A DNA stretch of 32,919 bases. It comes from JBMTVT01 sp049451635 (GTDB lineage: Bacteria; Bacteroidota; Bacteroidia; Flavobacteriales; Flavobacteriaceae). The stretch spans positions 1 through 32,919 of the forward strand of contig JBMTVT010000024.1 of NCBI GenBank assembly GCA_049451635.1, given 5' to 3'. The translations under genes and the position numbers were made by a program. Shown here piece after piece: positions 14,624 to 22,669 of this stretch; the first letter of the stretch is position 1, and the number at the start of each line of letters is the position of its first letter. The notes beneath the pieces were generated by a model that worked only from the letters and a program-made list of their open reading frames with translations, searched no databases and had not been told where the DNA came from.

Positions 14624-14752
14624 TTAATGTTAAAGAGTCTTAATGTTATCACAAAAGTGTTAAATCCCCTATTTTTACTGAGTTTATGTGTTATGCTATA
14701 ATCACAGATGTGAAACAATACACGTCTTAAAAGAAATTATTGAAATTTAAAA

Positions 14753-15217
14753 ATGAAAACGAATATTATGAAGTACAGTGAAAAAATTTCAAACAAGTTA
14801 AATGAATTATTAGTAAAAAACTATGGTGCAGAAAAGGGGTACTTGAACGCTATTGACAATATAGATAACGACAGATTAAAAATATTCTTTAAAAGGAGAG
14901 CTTCCTAGAGAAGTCAATTTGCAAAAGATTTAAGAACAGAAATTTTGCGTTATGGAGAATTACCGGAAGATTCAGGCAGTTTTAAAGGAACGATACATAG
15001 AAATTGGATGAGCTTAAAATCACTATTCAGTTCAAATAATGAAGAGGCTATTTTGGAAGAAGCTATTCGAGGCGAGGAAGCAAGCTTGTAAGAGTACAAT
15101 GAAATCTTAAACGATAGTACTTTGCCACCAACTATTGATTCGTTGTTAACAAAGCAAAAAAATGCCATTCAAGTATCGATTAACACTGAGAATGTGCACG
15201 AAGAATTAGTGTCATAA
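14753..15217 (+). pseudogene. PA2169-family four-helix-bundle protein, broken by two in-frame stop codons
   Basis: A single reading frame of 155 codons runs from ATG 14753 to TAA 15215-15217 without any indel but is interrupted by TAG at codon 52 (14906-14908) and TAA at codon 113 (15089-15091). The segments read MKYSEKISNKLNELLVKNYG, FFKRRAS-stop-RSQFAKDLRTEI, HRNWMSLKSLFSSNNEEAIL, EEAIRGEEASL-stop-EYNEILNDSTLPP and LLTKQKNAIQVSI. This matches the PA2169 (DUF2383) family of ~150-residue ferritin-like four-helix proteins found in stress-related loci. Likely ancestral codons were CAG and AAA or GAA. The intact frame suggests recent inactivation. A strong terminator follows. Confidence 0.85.
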
Positions 15218-15240
15218 ACATTAATTTTTGGTTAAGATAA

Positions 15241-15268
15241 ACGCAACCCATTGGGTTGCTTTTTTTTG
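15241..15268 (+). terminator. Terminator after the PA2169-family pseudogene
   Basis: The palindrome GCAACCCATTGGGTTGC (15243-15259) is followed by eight T. The signal remains perfect although the gene is broken. The remaining bases up to the dnaE start (15269-15375) show no further feature. Confidence 0.85.
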
Positions 15269-15375
15269 TTTACAACTGTTTATAACTTCACTTTAAAAAA
15301 GTATTATTTCTATGTATTTTTATAGGCTCATTACCAAAATAAACGATTAAATAAATCAACTTACAAACATAAAGG

Positions 15376-18300
15376 ATGTACTTAATTTTTGATACAGAAA
15401 CTACTGGATTGCCAAAACGCTGGGATGCACCTATTACAGATGTAGATAATTGGCCTAGGTGTATTCAAATTGCATGGCAATTGCACGACGCCATGGGTAA
15501 TTGTATCGAGCATCAAGATTATTTAGTGCAGCCAGAGGGTTTTGATATTCCATATGATGCTGAACGGATTCACGGTATTTCAACCGAATTGGCACAAGAA
15601 CAAGGCATTCCATTAGCTGAGATTTTAGAGAAATTCAATGAAGCCTTAAGTAAAACCAAATTTGTTGTTGGCCAGAATGTGAAATTCGATCTTAACATTA
15701 TGGGGGCCGAATTTGTTAGGGGCGATATCGTAAATCCATTGCAAGAGCTCCCGGTTTTAGATACGTGTACAGAGCATACCGCTGAGTTGTGCCAAATTCC
15801 AGGAGGGCGATATGGGAAGTTTAAATTACCTACGTTAACCGAATTACACGAATATTTATTTAATGAGCCATTTGCAGAAGCCCATAACGCCACGGCCGAT
15901 GTTGAAGCCACTACACGATGCTTTTTAGAATTGGTTCGTTTAGGTGAATATACCAAAGAACAATTGGATGTTCAGCCAGATTATTTTAAAAATTTCAATG
16001 AAGCCAACCCGCAAGAGATTCAACTTATTAGGTTAAAGCACATCAATCTAAAAAGGGAAAGTGATAAAATTCGTGAACGATTAAAAAAATCTGAAGGCAG
16101 TCAGATTTCAACAGAAGACATAAAACAAAATATATCCGATTTAGAGGATGTAGAGTTTGTACATCTTCATAACCACTCTCAATTTTCAGTGTTACAATCA
16201 ACCATGAGTGTGTCCGATATTGTCGAAGCTGCCGGTGAATTTAATATGGCTGCCGTGGCCTTAACCGACCATGCGAATATGATGGGTGCATTCCATTTTG
16301 TTAATGCAGTAAATCGATATAACAGCGGTGTTTCGGCTAAGATTAAAGAAGCATCAGAAAAAGGAGAAGTAGTTTCTATCAAACAAATAAAACCAATAAT
16401 AGGCTGTGAGTTTTTTGTTTGCGAAAACCACTTAGATAAAACCAGAAAAGACAATGGATATCAAATAGTTTTTTTGGCAAAAAACAAAAATGGCTATCAT
16501 AACCTAGCCAAATTATCATCTCACGCTTTTGTTGGTGGGTTTTATTATTTGCCAAGGATTGATAAAGAACTTGTTGAAAAATATAAAGAAGACCTCATAG
16601 TACTTACCGGAAATTTATATGGTGAAGTGCCAAGTAAAGTATTAAATGTAGGTGAAAATCAAGCAGAAGAGGCTTTATTGTGGTGGAAAGAACAATTTGG
16701 TGACGATTTGTATATTGAGCTAATGCGACATAATCAAGAAGACGAAAATAGGGTAAACACTATTTTAATTGAGTTTTCTAAAAAACATAATATAAAGTTG
16801 GTAGCCACTAATAATACTTACTACTGTAAAAAGGAGGATGCCAATGCACACGATATTTTACTCTGTGTAAAAGATGGCGAAAAGCAGGCCACGCCAATAG
16901 GAAGAGGTCGTGGCTATCGCTACGGATTGCCAAATCAAGAATATTATTTTAAGTCTTCTGATGAAATGAAATCTTTGTTTAAAGATATTCCTGAAGCTAT
17001 AAGTAATATTCAAGAAATTGTTGATAAAGTTGAGGCTTACCAACTAGCACGCGAAGTTTTGTTGCCTGCTTTTAATATTCCTGATGAATTTAAAAATGAA
17101 GAAGATTTAGAAGATGGCGGTAAGCGAGGTGAAAATGCTTATTTGAGACACATTACTTACGAAGGAGCAAAAAAGCGTTATGGAGAAGAAATAGCTGATG
17201 AAATAAAAGAGCGCTTAGATTTTGAGTTAAGCGTAATAGAAAACACAGGATATCCAGGGTATTTTTTAATTGTTGAAGATTTTATACGCGAAGCTAGAAA
17301 TATGAATGTTTCGGTTGGCCCAGGGCGTGGTTCGGCAGCAGGTTCGGTAGTGGCGTATTGCTTATGGATTACCAATATAGATCCGCTTAAATACGACTTG
17401 CTTTTTGAGCGCTTTTTAAATCCAGATCGTATAAGTATGCCCGATATTGATATCGATTTTGATGATGAAGGTAGAAGTCGGGTTATGGATTACGTAATAA
17501 AAAAATACGGCAGCAACCAAGTGGCACAAATTATTACCTATGGTACCATGGCTGCAAAATCAAGTATTCGTGATACAGCTCGTGTACTTGATTTACCACT
17601 TTTTGATGCCGATAGAATAGCTAAATTGATTCCAAATATGTCTAAACTCAATAAGATTTTTGGGTTAGATGAAAAAGAATTGAGTAGTAAATTTAGAGCA
17701 GAAGAACTTGAAAAAGTAAACCAACTTCTAAACATTTCAGAAGGGGACGATTTAGAGGCTGAAACCGTAAATACTGCCAGAATGCTGGAAGGATCGGTTC
17801 GTAATACTGGTATTCATGCCTGTGGAGTTATTATCACACCTGATGATATAACTAAATTCGTTCCTGTTGCCACAGCTAAGGACTCCAATTTATACGTCAC
17901 CCAATTTGATAACTCGGTTGTTGAGGAAGCTGGACTTCTTAAAATGGACTTCTTAGGGTTAAAAACGTTGACCCTTATTAAAGATACTGTAAAAATCGTA
18001 AAAGCAAAACATGGTATTTTACTCGACCCAGATAATTTTCCGCTTGACGATGAAAAAACATATGAATTGTTTCAACGTGGTGAAACGGTTGGGGTTTTTC
18101 AATACGAATCGCCTGGGATGCAAAAACATCTCAAAGATTTAAAACCCACGGTTTTTGAAGATTTAATTGCGATGAATGCTCTGTATCGCCCCGGTCCAAT
18201 GGAATATATCCCGAGTTTTGTCCGCAGAAAACATGGCGATGAGGATATTGATTATGATTTACCAGCTATGGAGGAATACCTCAAGGAAACCTATGGTATT

Positions 18301-19764
18301 ACAGTGTATCAAGAGCAGGTAATGTTACTTTCCCAAAAACTTGCAGGATTTACAAAAGGTGAAGCAGATGTGCTTCGTAAGGCCATGGGTAAAAAGCAAA
18401 TTGCTGTACTGGACAAAATGAAACCTAAGTTTATTCAGCAAGCAAGTGCCAATGGACATGATGCTAAAATTTTAGAAAAAGTATGGAAAGACTGGGAGGC
18501 TTTTGCGAGTTATGCATTTAATAAATCACACTCAACCTGTTATGCATGGATAGCATATCAAACGGCATATTTAAAAGCGCATTATCCGGCAGAATATATG
18601 GCAGCTGTATTGTCCAATAACATGAACGATATCAAACAGGTAACCTTCTTGATGGAAGAGTGTAAGCGTATGAAATTGGAGGTTTTAGGCCCCGATGTAA
18701 ATGAATCATATTATAAGTTCTCTGTAAATAAAGATGGTGCTGTAAGGTTTGGCATGGGTGCCATTAAAGGTGTTGGTCATGGAGCTGTTATGACCATTGT
18801 GGAAAACCGTAAAAAAGATGGCTCCTACAAATCTATTTTTGATTTGGCTAAACGTATCGATTTACGTGCAGCCAATAAAAAAGCTTTCGAAAATTTAGCA
18901 TTAGCCGGTGGTTTTGATGGTCTAGGAAATACCCATAGGGCTCAATATTTCCATGATGATGGTGATGGAATTACTTTTCTTGAGAAGGCCATTAAATATG
19001 GAGCTAAACACCAAGAAAATGAAAATTCAGCTCAAGTTAGTTTGTTCGGTGATGCCAGCGATGTGCAAATTGCAGAGCCCCAAGTACCACCATGTGAAGA
19101 ATGGGGTACCATGGAAAAATTAGGTAAAGAGCGTGAGGTAGTTGGTATTTACATTTCTGGGCATCCACTAGATGATTTTAAAACTGAAATGCAAACGTTT
19201 TGTAATGCTACACTTGCTATGTTCAACGATTTGCAGCCTTATATAAACAGAGAACTCGTTTTTGGGGGAGTGGTTACCGATGTACAACATCGTGTGAGCA
19301 AACAAGGTAAAGGATGGGCTTTATTTACTGTTGAAGATTATACTGATAGTTATGAGTTTAGAATTTTTGGTGAAGAATACCTAAAGTTTAGGCATTTTTT
19401 AATGAAAAACAATTTTGTTTTTGTTAAAACATTTGTTCGTGAAGGATGGGTAAATAAGGATACGGGTAACAAAAGTGAGCCTAGGCTACAGTTTAATAAT
19501 TTTCAATTGTTGCATGACGTTATGGAAAATTACGCAAAAAAACTCTCCATTCAGGTTGATATAAACGATTTGAACAATCAAAAAATTATTGCTTTAAAGG
19601 AGTTGTTGCACATGCACCCAGGTAATCAAGCGCTTCATTTTTTAGTTTATGATACCAAAGAAAAAATTAAATTAGCGATGATGAGTAGAAAACAAAAGGT
19701 AAAAGTGTGTCAGGAATTAATAAGTGAATTGGAGGCGCAGGATGTTAAGTTTAAGCTCAATTAA
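15376..19764 (+). CDS. dnaE: DNA polymerase III alpha subunit with fused N-terminal proofreading exonuclease
   Basis: The protein has 1462 residues, about 300 more than E. coli DnaE. The extra N-terminus (1 to ~195) is a DnaQ-type DEDDh exonuclease: FDTETTG with Asp6 and Glu8, GQNVKFDLNIM with the second-motif Asp, and EAHNATADVEAT with the His/Asp pair. After a charged linker comes the PHP domain (about 258-480, FVHLHNHSQFSVLQ). The polymerase core follows, with catalytic Asp690 and Asp692 in PDIDIDFDDEGR and GPGRGSAAGSVVAYCL. Next are the fingers and helix-hairpin-helix region (YAFNKSHSTCYAWIAYQ) and an OB fold (ELVFGGVVTDVQHRVSKQGK). It is the replicative polymerase with built-in proofreading, a layout usual in Flavobacteriia. 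It starts at the only plausible ATG and has no operon partner. Confidence 0.97.
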   Translation: MYLIFDTETTGLPKRWDAPITDVDNWPRCIQIAWQLHDAMGNCIEHQDYLVQPEGFDIPYDAERIHGISTELAQEQGIPLAEILEKFNEALSKTKFVVGQNVKFDLNIMGAEFVRGDIVNPLQELPVLDTCTEHTAELCQIPGGRYGKFKLPTLTELHEYLFNEPFAEAHNATADVEATTRCFLELVRLGEYTKEQLDVQPDYFKNFNEANPQEIQLIRLKHINLKRESDKIRERLKKSEGSQISTEDIKQNISDLEDVEFVHLHNHSQFSVLQSTMSVSDIVEAAGEFNMAAVALTDHANMMGAFHFVNAVNRYNSGVSAKIKEASEKGEVVSIKQIKPIIGCEFFVCENHLDKTRKDNGYQIVFLAKNKNGYHNLAKLSSHAFVGGFYYLPRIDKELVEKYKEDLIVLTGNLYGEVPSKVLNVGENQAEEALLWWKEQFGDDLYIELMRHNQEDENRVNTILIEFSKKHNIKLVATNNTYYCKKEDANAHDILLCVKDGEKQATPIGRGRGYRYGLPNQEYYFKSSDEMKSLFKDIPEAISNIQEIVDKVEAYQLAREVLLPAFNIPDEFKNEEDLEDGGKRGENAYLRHITYEGAKKRYGEEIADEIKERLDFELSVIENTGYPGYFLIVEDFIREARNMNVSVGPGRGSAAGSVVAYCLWITNIDPLKYDLLFERFLNPDRISMPDIDIDFDDEGRSRVMDYVIKKYGSNQVAQIITYGTMAAKSSIRDTARVLDLPLFDADRIAKLIPNMSKLNKIFGLDEKELSSKFRAEELEKVNQLLNISEGDDLEAETVNTARMLEGSVRNTGIHACGVIITPDDITKFVPVATAKDSNLYVTQFDNSVVEEAGLLKMDFLGLKTLTLIKDTVKIVKAKHGILLDPDNFPLDDEKTYELFQRGETVGVFQYESPGMQKHLKDLKPTVFEDLIAMNALYRPGPMEYIPSFVRRKHGDEDIDYDLPAMEEYLKETYGITVYQEQVMLLSQKLAGFTKGEADVLRKAMGKKQIAVLDKMKPKFIQQASANGHDAKILEKVWKDWEAFASYAFNKSHSTCYAWIAYQTAYLKAHYPAEYMAAVLSNNMNDIKQVTFLMEECKRMKLEVLGPDVNESYYKFSVNKDGAVRFGMGAIKGVGHGAVMTIVENRKKDGSYKSIFDLAKRIDLRAANKKAFENLALAGGFDGLGNTHRAQYFHDDGDGITFLEKAIKYGAKHQENENSAQVSLFGDASDVQIAEPQVPPCEEWGTMEKLGKEREVVGIYISGHPLDDFKTEMQTFCNATLAMFNDLQPYINRELVFGGVVTDVQHRVSKQGKGWALFTVEDYTDSYEFRIFGEEYLKFRHFLMKNNFVFVKTFVREGWVNKDTGNKSEPRLQFNNFQLLHDVMENYAKKLSIQVDINDLNNQKIIALKELLHMHPGNQALHFLVYDTKEKIKLAMMSRKQKVKVCQELISELEAQDVKFKLN

Positions 19765-19836
19765 CATTTGCTATATAAAATACATCGTTTTAAATAACCT
19801 CAAACAATATAGCTATAAGTAAAACAAATTGTTAGG

Positions 19837-19870
19837 TTGTAAGCTTTCGGAAAAAAAATGACTAATTTTG
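19837..19870 (+). promoter_or_regulatory. trxA promoter
   Basis: TTG (19837-19839), 23-bp spacer, then TAATTTTG (19863-19870), an exact -7 consensus. The spacing is at the long end of the usual range. The leader would be about 35 nt. Confidence 0.6.
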
Positions 19871-19911
19871 CATTAATAAATTATTAAAAAAACTTTTAAA
19901 ATATAAATATT

Positions 19912-20229
19912 ATGGCATTAGAAATAACAGATGCGATGTTTGAAGAAACGGTTTTAAAAAGTGATAAACCTGTTTTAGTTGATTTTTGGGCAGCTTGGTG
20001 CGGACCTTGTAGAATGGTAGGGCCAATTATTGAGGAAATAAGCAATGAGTATGAAGGTAAAGCTGTTGTTGGTAAGGTAGATGTTGATGCCAACCAAGAA
20101 TTTGCTGCTAAATATGGGGTACGAAACATACCTACTGTTTTAGTATTTCAAAATGGTGAGGTTGTTGGCAGACAAGTTGGTGTAGCTCCAAAAAATACAT
20201 ACACTGATGCTATTGACTCGCTATTATAA
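19912..20229 (+). CDS. trxA: Thioredoxin
   Basis: This 105-residue cytoplasmic thioredoxin has the active site WCGPC (Cys30 and Cys33), the buried Asp in VDFWAAW, KVDVDANQEFAAKYGVRNIPT with the cis-proline, and the VFQNGEVVGRQVG C-terminal hairpin. There is no signal peptide, so it is the general disulfide reductase served by thioredoxin reductase. It has its own promoter and terminator. Confidence 0.97.
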   Translation: MALEITDAMFEETVLKSDKPVLVDFWAAWCGPCRMVGPIIEEISNEYEGKAVVGKVDVDANQEFAAKYGVRNIPTVLVFQNGEVVGRQVGVAPKNTYTDAIDSLL

Positions 20230-20250
20230 TAAATAAAGAAAAAGAAAGTT

Positions 20251-20285
20251 AAAAAGGTTTGCTGTAATGGCGAACCTTTTTTTAT
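20251..20285 (+). terminator. trxA terminator
   Basis: AGGTTTGC pairs with GCGAACCT (one G-U pair) over a 7-nt loop. The hairpin is flanked by A5 on the left and T7 on the right. Confidence 0.75.
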
Positions 20286-20312
20286 TTTAGATGACTTGAA
20301 AAAATATAGAAA

Positions 20313-20855
20313 ATGAGTAAACCAATAAAAGTACAAGATGCTATAGATAGCAAACTAATTGAAGCACGTAAAGTGTTTTTGTGGGGGCAGGTAGATGATA
20401 AATCTGCAAAACACGTGATAGATAGATTATTGTATTTAGATACTTTAGAGACTAAAGATATCCACTTATACATTAATAGTCCAGGGGGTTATGTAACCTC
20501 TGGTTTTGCAATGTACGATTGCATAAAGTCATTAAAAAGTGATGTATCTACCATTTGTACAGGCTTAGCAGCTTCTATGGGGTCTATTTTATTATCTGTT
20601 GGCACAAAGGGAAAACGCTTTATTCAACCTAATGCCAGGGTCATGATTCATCAACCTAGTGGTGGAGCAAGAGGGCAGGCCAGTGATATTGAAATTACAG
20701 CTCAAGAGATAATAAAAACTAAAGAATTGAGCGCTAAAATTCTTGCAGAAAATTGCGGGCAAACCATTGAAAAGGTTATGAAAGATTTTAACCGAGACCA
20801 TTGGATGGGTGCCGAAGAATCGATTAAATACGGAATAGTAGATAAAATAATTTAA
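20313..20855 (+). CDS. clpP: ClpP-family serine protease, stand-alone paralogue
   Basis: This 180-residue protein has an intact catalytic triad: Ser88 in GLAASMGSILL, His113 in MIHQPSGG and Asp162 in FNRDHWMGAEES. The INSPGGYVTSGFAMYD segment (54-69) is the usual substrate-strand region. There is no long propeptide. ClpP forms a tetradecameric chamber fed by a Clp ATPase. The housekeeping clpP is normally next to clpX and tig, but here the neighbours are trxA and a DUF58 gene, so this is probably a second ClpP whose partner is unknown. The gap to the next gene is 20 nt, suggesting an operon. Confidence 0.9.
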   Translation: MSKPIKVQDAIDSKLIEARKVFLWGQVDDKSAKHVIDRLLYLDTLETKDIHLYINSPGGYVTSGFAMYDCIKSLKSDVSTICTGLAASMGSILLSVGTKGKRFIQPNARVMIHQPSGGARGQASDIEITAQEIIKTKELSAKILAENCGQTIEKVMKDFNRDHWMGAEESIKYGIVDKII

Positions 20856-20875
20856 GCACACCGAATCTTAATTTT

Positions 20876-21805
20876 GTGGATCTTCAAAATGAACTTAATA
20901 AAGCAGAGGGCTTTAAAAACTTAGAACTTCTTGCAAAACAAGTAGTTGAAGGTTTTATAGCTGGTATTCACAAAAGTCCGTTTCATGGATTTTCAGCAGA
21001 ATTTGCTGAGCATAAAATTTATAATCAAGGAGAAAGCACACGTCATATAGATTGGAAGCTATTTGCAAAAACCGATAAGCTATACACCAAGCGATATGAT
21101 GATGAAACTAATTTACGTTGCCATATCATTTTAGATAATAGTAGCTCGATGCATTATCCTAAAATGGACAGGTTTTCCATTGATAATTTGAATAAAATTG
21201 GATTCTCTGTTTTGGCGGCGGCCTCTTTAATGCATATTTTAAAAAGGCAGCGTGATGCAGTTGGATTGAGCATTTATAGTGATAATTATGATTATTATGC
21301 ACCCGAAAAAGGTAGTGAGCGCCACCATCAAATGTTGTTGAATCATTTAAGTGGTGCAGTTGTTTCAAAACCTGTTAATAAACAAACCGAAACCTATAGG
21401 TATTTACATGAGATAGCTGAAAAAATTCACAAGCGCTCAATGATTTTTTTGTTTACTGATATGTTTCAAACAGTTGAAGATGATACAAAAATTTTTGAAG
21501 CATTACGCCACCTGAAATATAACAAACATGAAGTTATTTTATTTCATGTATTTGATAAAGAAAAAGAATTTAAGTTCAATTTTGATAATGCACCAAAACG
21601 TTTTGTAGATGTTGAAACAGGAGAATATATTAATCTTTATGCCGATTCAATAAAGGATAATTATAAAAACGCAGTAGATGATTATTTTAACACATTACAA
21701 TTAAAGTGTGCACAGTACAAAATAAAGTATGTTCAGGCAGATATTAACAAAGACTTTAATAATATACTTACTACTTATATGGAAGAGCGTCAAAAATTTA
21801 TTTAG
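20876..21805 (+). CDS. DUF58/vWA-type domain protein
   Basis: This 309-residue protein starts at GTG; the resulting MDLQNELNKAEGFKNLELLA is the normal family N-terminus and no suitable ATG exists. The DUF58 signature is GESTRHIDWKLFAKTDKLYT (52-71). A von Willebrand A-like fold follows with a D-x-S-x-S metal site at Asp87, Ser89 and Ser91 (LDNSSSMHY) and later IFLFTDMFQ. Such proteins often lie with MoxR ATPases and are thought to take part in chaperone-like assembly or stress and aerotolerance systems. No MoxR is present here. It follows clpP by 20 nt. The bases TAATTTTG at 20869-20876 match a -7 box but run into the start codon, so they are probably chance. Confidence 0.88.
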   Translation: MDLQNELNKAEGFKNLELLAKQVVEGFIAGIHKSPFHGFSAEFAEHKIYNQGESTRHIDWKLFAKTDKLYTKRYDDETNLRCHIILDNSSSMHYPKMDRFSIDNLNKIGFSVLAAASLMHILKRQRDAVGLSIYSDNYDYYAPEKGSERHHQMLLNHLSGAVVSKPVNKQTETYRYLHEIAEKIHKRSMIFLFTDMFQTVEDDTKIFEALRHLKYNKHEVILFHVFDKEKEFKFNFDNAPKRFVDVETGEYINLYADSIKDNYKNAVDDYFNTLQLKCAQYKIKYVQADINKDFNNILTTYMEERQKFI

Positions 21806-21837
21806 ATAAAAATTTATACAAAAAAGACAAAAAAACA

Positions 21838-21868
21838 TTTGAGATATAAAAAAAGGCGTGTATATTTG
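21838..21868 (+). promoter_or_regulatory. tRNA-Asp promoter
   Basis: TTTG (21838-21841), exactly 19 bp, then TATATTTG (21861-21868), a full match to the Bacteroidota consensus. The start would be 10 or so nt before the mature tRNA. Confidence 0.8.
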
Positions 21869-21886
21869 CAACCGCAATAAAGCAAC

Positions 21887-21960
21887 GGTCTGGTAGTTCA
21901 GTTGGTTAGAATGTCGCCCTGTCACGGCGAAGGTCGCGGGTTCGAGTCCCGTCCAGACCG
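21887..21960 (+). tRNA. tRNA-Asp (anticodon GTC)
   Basis: This is a 74-nt gene. The acceptor stem GGTCTGG (21887-21893) pairs with CCAGACC (21953-21959), with discriminator G. The D arm contains TAGTTCAGTTGGTTAGA, the anticodon stem TCGCC/GGCGA encloses the loop CTGTCAC with anticodon GTC, and the T arm has GGTTCGAGTCC. CCA is not encoded. It has its own promoter and terminator. A broken integrase remnant lies about 230 nt downstream, so the 3' end may have served as an attachment site. Confidence 0.98.
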
Positions 21961-21985
21961 CTTAGTAAAAGATCAAATTAAAGTA

Positions 21986-22024
21986 AAAACCCACTAAATC
22001 ATATATTTAGTGGGTTTTTTTGTT
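21986..22024 (+). terminator. tRNA-Asp terminator
   Basis: CCCACTAAAT (21990-21999) pairs with ATTTAGTGGG (22005-22014) over a 5-nt loop and is followed by a T-run. Confidence 0.85.
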
Positions 22025-22072
22025 TTTTAGGCAATCAGTTAAAACAATATTTTTTAACTTTAAAAGTTCACA

Positions 22073-22103
22073 AATCGTCAACATGATTATGTAATCGTCA
22101 ACA
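22073..22103 (+). repeat. Two direct repeats AATCGTCAACA, 20 bp apart
   Basis: Identical 11-mers lie at 22073-22083 and 22093-22103, between the tRNA and the integrase remnant. Such spaced repeats can be recombinase arm sites or operator half-sites; the role is not shown. Apart from these and the remnant at 22192, the stretch 22025-22606 holds no gene. Confidence 0.45.
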
Positions 22104-22191
22104 GTTTGCGAATTATCCTAAATTTGACTTACCTCACATAGTTGATTTGACTTTCGTTTGAAAAATGTTTAATACTTTAAAAACGACAACT

Positions 22192-22476
22192 ATGCGCAGC
22201 TCAACATCATTTTTCAATTCTATTTTGGATTTATACCAAACGTGCCAAGAATAAACAGACCAATATTTATGCTAGAATTACATTGAACGGGAAAAAAGTA
22301 ATGTTAGTTTAAAGCAAAAAGTTAATGTAGATGCCTGGGACGCCAATAATCAAAAAATGAAGGGTTCTGGAGTTGTTGCCAAGCAATTGAACTTAGAGTT
22401 GGCCGAAATTAAATCGGATATCCTAAAGTGTTATCGTGAAATAAAACAGGAACTAAGGGTGCTGAGCTTTGGTTGA
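22192..22476 (+). pseudogene. Tyrosine recombinase (integrase) N-terminal remnant
   Basis: From ATG 22192 the segments read MRSSTSFFNSIL, then after a frameshift IYTKRAKNKQTNIYARITLN and GKK, then after a second frameshift LKQKVNVDAWDANNQKMKGS, AKQLNLELAEIKSDILKCYR and EIKQEL, ending at TGA 22474-22476. This is the arm-binding N-terminus of Bacteroidota tyrosine recombinases (a pattern like K-x-K-x-N-V-x-x-W-D, then the start of the SAM-like helical domain). The catalytic domain is missing. It has at least two frameshifts and a 3' truncation, so it is dead. Its position next to tRNA-Asp fits a lost integrative element. Confidence 0.75.
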
Positions 22477-22568
22477 CGCCTTTGATAGCTTAAAAGTTGT
22501 TCTTTTGATATTTTTCTTAATACTTCCAATATTCTTTCGTAATTTGCAGTTAAGTTGTTTATCGTTAA

Positions 22569-22586
22569 TGTTTTATCGATAAAACA
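22569..22586. promoter_or_regulatory. Palindromic candidate operator before the PUL regulator
   Basis: TGTTTTATCGATAAAACA is a perfect 18-bp palindrome about 20 bp before the first possible start of the regulator gene and about 85 bp before the preferred start. It could be an autoregulatory site. Confidence 0.4.
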
Positions 22587-22669
22587 ATTTACTGATTATC
22601 AGCAAGATGAACAACTTTTTTATTTTAAATCATAATGCACAACGTTTACATTATTATTTTTCATTTAAA

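Noticed and set aside
14753..15217. Stop-codon readthrough or genetic recoding in the PA2169-family frame
   Set aside because: Neighbouring genes end at ordinary stops and no stop is otherwise tolerated in-frame; two independent nonsense mutations are simpler.
20869..20876. TAATTTTG as a promoter for the DUF58 gene
   Set aside because: The box runs into the GTG start codon, so a transcript from it would lack the start; probably chance in AT-rich DNA.
21887..22606. CRISPR array or phage module next to the tRNA
   Set aside because: There are only two 11-bp repeats and one dead integrase fragment; no array, cas genes or phage structural genes are present.
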